Below, piece after piece: positions 61,627 through 64,000 of a DNA stretch of 64,000 nucleotides. Position numbers and translations under genes: made by a program. The stretch is from positions 310,001 to 374,000 of the forward strand of contig NZ_JAUOSF010000005.1 in assembly GCF_030548465.1 (NCBI RefSeq), in the 5' to 3' direction. The stretch's first letter is position 1; every line of letters starts with the position of its first letter. The notes below the pieces were generated by a model. That model was not told the DNA's origin. It made no database searches and saw only the letters and a program-made list of their open reading frames with translations. This DNA is from Tamlana sp. 2_MG-2023. GTDB lineage: Bacteria; Bacteroidota; Bacteroidia; Flavobacteriales; Flavobacteriaceae.

Positions 61627-62553
61627 TTAGGTTATTTCTGAAAAATAAATCTTGTTTATACTCTTTGATATGTCATGAATATCCTGTTTAATTTCGTTTA
61701 TAAAATGCTCGAGACCTTGTTTGTTAATGCTTTCTATGGTTGTGTATTTAATGGTGCTTTCAAGTTTTCCTAAAGAAAATTCAATGTAATTTTTGTCAAG
61801 CTGACCGCCTTCAATAAGTTTACCTACACTAAGGTTTAATTTGTTCACACAGTAATACAATGACCTTGGAAATAGTTTTTCTTGAAATACCATGGAAATA
61901 ATATGGTCCTCCTTAAAAGCTGATTTATATTTTTTTAAATATAACTGATAGCCTCCCATAGATAGTAGCAGGTTTTTCCAATAAAAACTTTGCTCTAATT
62001 TATCTGTTGTTTTTGCTATTTCAGTAAGTTTAAGTTCTGTGAAATCTGAAACTAAAATCATACGTTCTAGAAACTTTCCTAAATTCAGGAAATAATAGGG
62101 AGCACCACGTTCTTGCGTGATATCCATAATACCGTAAAACATCAAATGGTAGTTTCTAAGGTTGTCTAGAAACTCAATAGGGTCTTCGTTTTTAAGTTTT
62201 TTACGTAAACCTTTTTTGGTTAAAAATAGATAATAATTGTTAACACAAATCCATAGCTCTCTAGATATATGCTCTTGAACACTTCTGGCATTTTCTCTTG
62301 CTCTTGTAACAATGTTTAAAATCGAATTGGCATTATCTCTATTGAATATCATGAAATCTAAACATTCTACAGTATTTTCAGTGTAAAATGTGTTGTTGTA
62401 ATCGGTGTAGTTTTTAATAATTGGTGTCCACGGAAAAAGCTCGGGCGAGTCTTGATTGGCATAAAAATTTACCTTAAGTAAACTCAATATGCCATTACCA
62501 CGCTCCATGTACCGTTCTAACCAAATTAAATTATTTGCTACTCTGCTAAGCAT
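61627..62553 (-). CDS. Alpha-E domain protein
   Basis: A 308-residue all-helical protein beginning MLSRVANNLIWLERYMERG, the hallmark of the alpha-E family (the E of the WxERYxER pattern gives the name). Further helices include RENARSVQEHISRELW and FYGIMDITQERGAPYYF. Function is unproven; it accompanies circularly permuted ATP-grasp and transglutaminase genes almost everywhere, as here, with gaps of 6 and 14 bp, so the three form one operon. Confidence 0.9.
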   Translation of the reverse strand: MLSRVANNLIWLERYMERGNGILSLLKVNFYANQDSPELFPWTPIIKNYTDYNNTFYTENTVECLDFMIFNRDNANSILNIVTRARENARSVQEHISRELWICVNNYYLFLTKKGLRKKLKNEDPIEFLDNLRNYHLMFYGIMDITQERGAPYYFLNLGKFLERMILVSDFTELKLTEIAKTTDKLEQSFYWKNLLLSMGGYQLYLKKYKSAFKEDHIISMVFQEKLFPRSLYYCVNKLNLSVGKLIEGGQLDKNYIEFSLGKLESTIKYTTIESINKQGLEHFINEIKQDIHDISKSINKIYFSEIT

Positions 62554-62567
62554 ATTTTATGTTTTAA

Positions 62568-64000
62568 TTATTGAATAACCCAGGTGTCCTTGCTGCCACC
62601 ACCCTGCGAACTGTTTACAACCAACGAGCCTTCTTTTAAGGCAACTCTAGTTAAACCACCCGGGGTAATATCTATGCCATCTGGGCCTGTTAATGCAAAT
62701 GGTCTTAAATCAATGCACCTAGGAGATAATACGCCATTAATACAGCAGGGTGCTGTGGATAAGCTTAATATGGGTTGCGCAATGAAATTTTCAGGTTTTT
62801 TATTAACGGTATCGATGTAATCTGCGATTTCTTCATCTGATGCTTCGTGCCCCATAAGCATGCCGTAACCGCCACTACCATCAGTTTTTTTTAACACCAT
62901 TTTTTTTATGTTTTCTACAACATAAGCATAGTCTTCAGAATTGGCTAACTGATATGTTTTTATGCTCTTTAAAATAGGTTCTTCATTTAAATAGTAACGA
63001 ATCATGTCTGGCACATAAATATAAATGGCTTTATCGTCTGCAATTCCGGTTCCTGGCGCATTTACAATATTAACATTGCCCTTTCTATAGGCAGCCATAA
63101 TCCCAGCGACACCCAACGCGCTAGAGGCGTTAAATTCTAAAGGGTCTAGGAAATCATCATCAACGCGTCGGTAAATCACATCCACGCGTTTTAGGCCGCT
63201 TGTGGTCTTCATGTACACCACGTGATCTTGAACAACTAAATCACTACCTTCTACAAGTTCAATACCCATAAGTCTCGCCAAAGTGGTGTGTTCATAATAT
63301 GCTGAATTGTAAATTCCTGGTGTTAAAAGCACAATGTTTGGGTCGCTATGATTCGACAGTGCTTTAAGCTTCTTGTATAATAAATTAGGATAGTCTGATA
63401 CTGGTCTGATACCATTTTTAGGCAATATGCCAGGAAAAATACGTTTTGAGATTTCTCTATTTTCAAGCATGTAACTCACACCCGAAGGGGTTCGTAAATT
63501 ATCTTCGAGCACGTAAAATTCACCATCGCTGTTTCGTATTAAATCGACACCAGCAATATGCACATAAATATCATGTGGCACTTTTACACCTTTCATTTCG
63601 CGAAGAAAATATGGGCAGGAATAAATGAGTTCCGCAGGGATAATGCCATCTTTAATGATAAACTGATCGTGGTAAATATCCTTAATAAATAAGTTTAACG
63701 CTTTTAAACGTTGCTTAATCCCTATATCGATGTGTTCCCATTCGGAAGCTGTTATAATTCTTGGAACAATATCAAAAGGAAAAATCTTCTCGACACCTTC
63801 ATTGTCATTATAAACTGTAAAAGTGACACCCTGACTCATAAATAATTGCCTAGATAATTCTTCCTTTTTGTATAATACTTTGGTAGAGGTGTTTCTTAAG
63901 TAATTGTTTATGATTTCGTATTGAGAGCGAATGTTGGATGTTTCGCTGTACATTTCATCCCAAGTGTTTGGAAGTAATTGGTATGAAGAAAATAATTGTT
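62568..64000 (-). CDS. Circularly permuted ATP-grasp protein (5' end outside window)
   Basis: The minus-strand frame stays open to the window edge, and upstream of the internal ATG at 63953 it reads LLPNTWDEMYSETSNIR, the usual opening region of this family (Y/W-D-E-M). The true start is therefore beyond 64000. Within the window, PFDIVPRIITASEW, IYHDQFIIKDGIIPAELI, GVDLIRNSDGEFYVLEDNLRTPSG and the late KKTDGSGGYGMLMG are family features; the glycine-rich loop binds ATP. Such enzymes are predicted amide ligases acting with alpha-E and transglutaminase proteins. Confidence 0.9.
   Translation of the reverse strand, partial: QLFSSYQLLPNTWDEMYSETSNIRSQYEIINNYLRNTSTKVLYKKEELSRQLFMSQGVTFTVYNDNEGVEKIFPFDIVPRIITASEWEHIDIGIKQRLKALNLFIKDIYHDQFIIKDGIIPAELIYSCPYFLREMKGVKVPHDIYVHIAGVDLIRNSDGEFYVLEDNLRTPSGVSYMLENREISKRIFPGILPKNGIRPVSDYPNLLYKKLKALSNHSDPNIVLLTPGIYNSAYYEHTTLARLMGIELVEGSDLVVQDHVVYMKTTSGLKRVDVIYRRVDDDFLDPLEFNASSALGVAGIMAAYRKGNVNIVNAPGTGIADDKAIYIYVPDMIRYYLNEEPILKSIKTYQLANSEDYAYVVENIKKMVLKKTDGSGGYGMLMGHEASDEEIADYIDTVNKKPENFIAQPILSLSTAPCCINGVLSPRCIDLRPFALTGPDGIDITPGGLTRVALKEGSLVVNSSQGGGSKDTWVIQ

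Noticed and set aside
63951-63953. ATG at 63953 as the start of the ATP-grasp gene
   Set aside because: The frame continues upstream to the window edge with family-typical sequence (NTWDEM), so the real start is beyond the window.

Overview
The window is chromosomal DNA of a marine, alga-associated member of the Flavobacteriaceae (Bacteroidetes). Four things point there: low GC with A-rich translation starts, Bacteroidetes-type promoters (TAnnTTTG at -7), a gldA gliding gene together with lipoproteins carrying the C-S-S-D-D-D surface-export signal, and lone genes for agar/porphyran-type (GH16) and alginate (PL7) breakdown. Most of the window is dense primary metabolism; the accessory parts are 2.2-8.3 kb and about 18.9-21.3 kb.

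Layout. 0-2.2 kb: end of an argE-type deacetylase, then argH. 2.2-8.3 kb: a scrambled region with a frameshifted GNAT acetyltransferase, a DUF3124 lipoprotein, a MarC remnant, a secreted esterase, a second degenerate GNAT/lipoprotein copy and a GH16 lipoprotein. Its repeats read as an old tandem duplication whose joint fuses the end of leuB to the middle of the GNAT gene. 8.3-10.7 kb: leuA-leuB (minus strand). 12.5-18.8 kb: a SAM-riboswitch-led methionine operon: metY, a three-domain fusion (MetX-like acyltransferase, aspartokinase, homoserine dehydrogenase), and a metZ/metB-type gene. 18.9-21.3 kb: a frameshifted flavodoxin sharing a 14-bp-arm palindrome with a divergent Cys-rich small gene, and a PL7 alginate lyase with a FadR/UxuR-like operator.

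21.4-31.8 kb: complete assimilatory sulfate reduction to cysteine: Rrf2 regulator, DUF2061 protein, cysH, cysD, cysN, sulfite reductase with a C-terminal HEPN-like domain, two siroheme genes, a ferredoxin-NADP reductase, cysE, cysM. 31.9-37.5 kb: a second SAM riboswitch, then split metH (two genes with an ABM-domain gene between), a small unknown gene and metF. Sulfide, homocysteine and methyl supply are thus encoded side by side. 37.5-43.7 kb: PagL-like deacylase, head-GIN lipoprotein, ackA-pta and gldA (the last three on minus).

43.7-47.9 kb: an aromatic amino-acid operon (pheA, aminotransferase, tyrA, DAHP synthase-chorismate mutase), preceded by a 25-codon leader peptide with five Phe and four Tyr codons and then an intrinsic terminator: a transcription attenuator and the most attractive regulatory find here. 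48-64 kb: a small barrel-like protein, a putA-type bifunctional enzyme, rsgA-dtd-ydjM-mazG-aroA, queA, rlmN, a polyprenyl synthase, a DUF2254 membrane protein, and a minus-strand trio (ATP-grasp, alpha-E, transglutaminase) whose first gene runs off the window.

Dispersed repeats of at least three kinds lie between genes: short REP-like palindromes, 170-220 bp MITE-like elements that place an AGGAGG just upstream of cysN and sir, and two copies of a structured Flavobacteriia RNA-like element. I saw no tRNA, rRNA, CRISPR array, transposase or phage gene.
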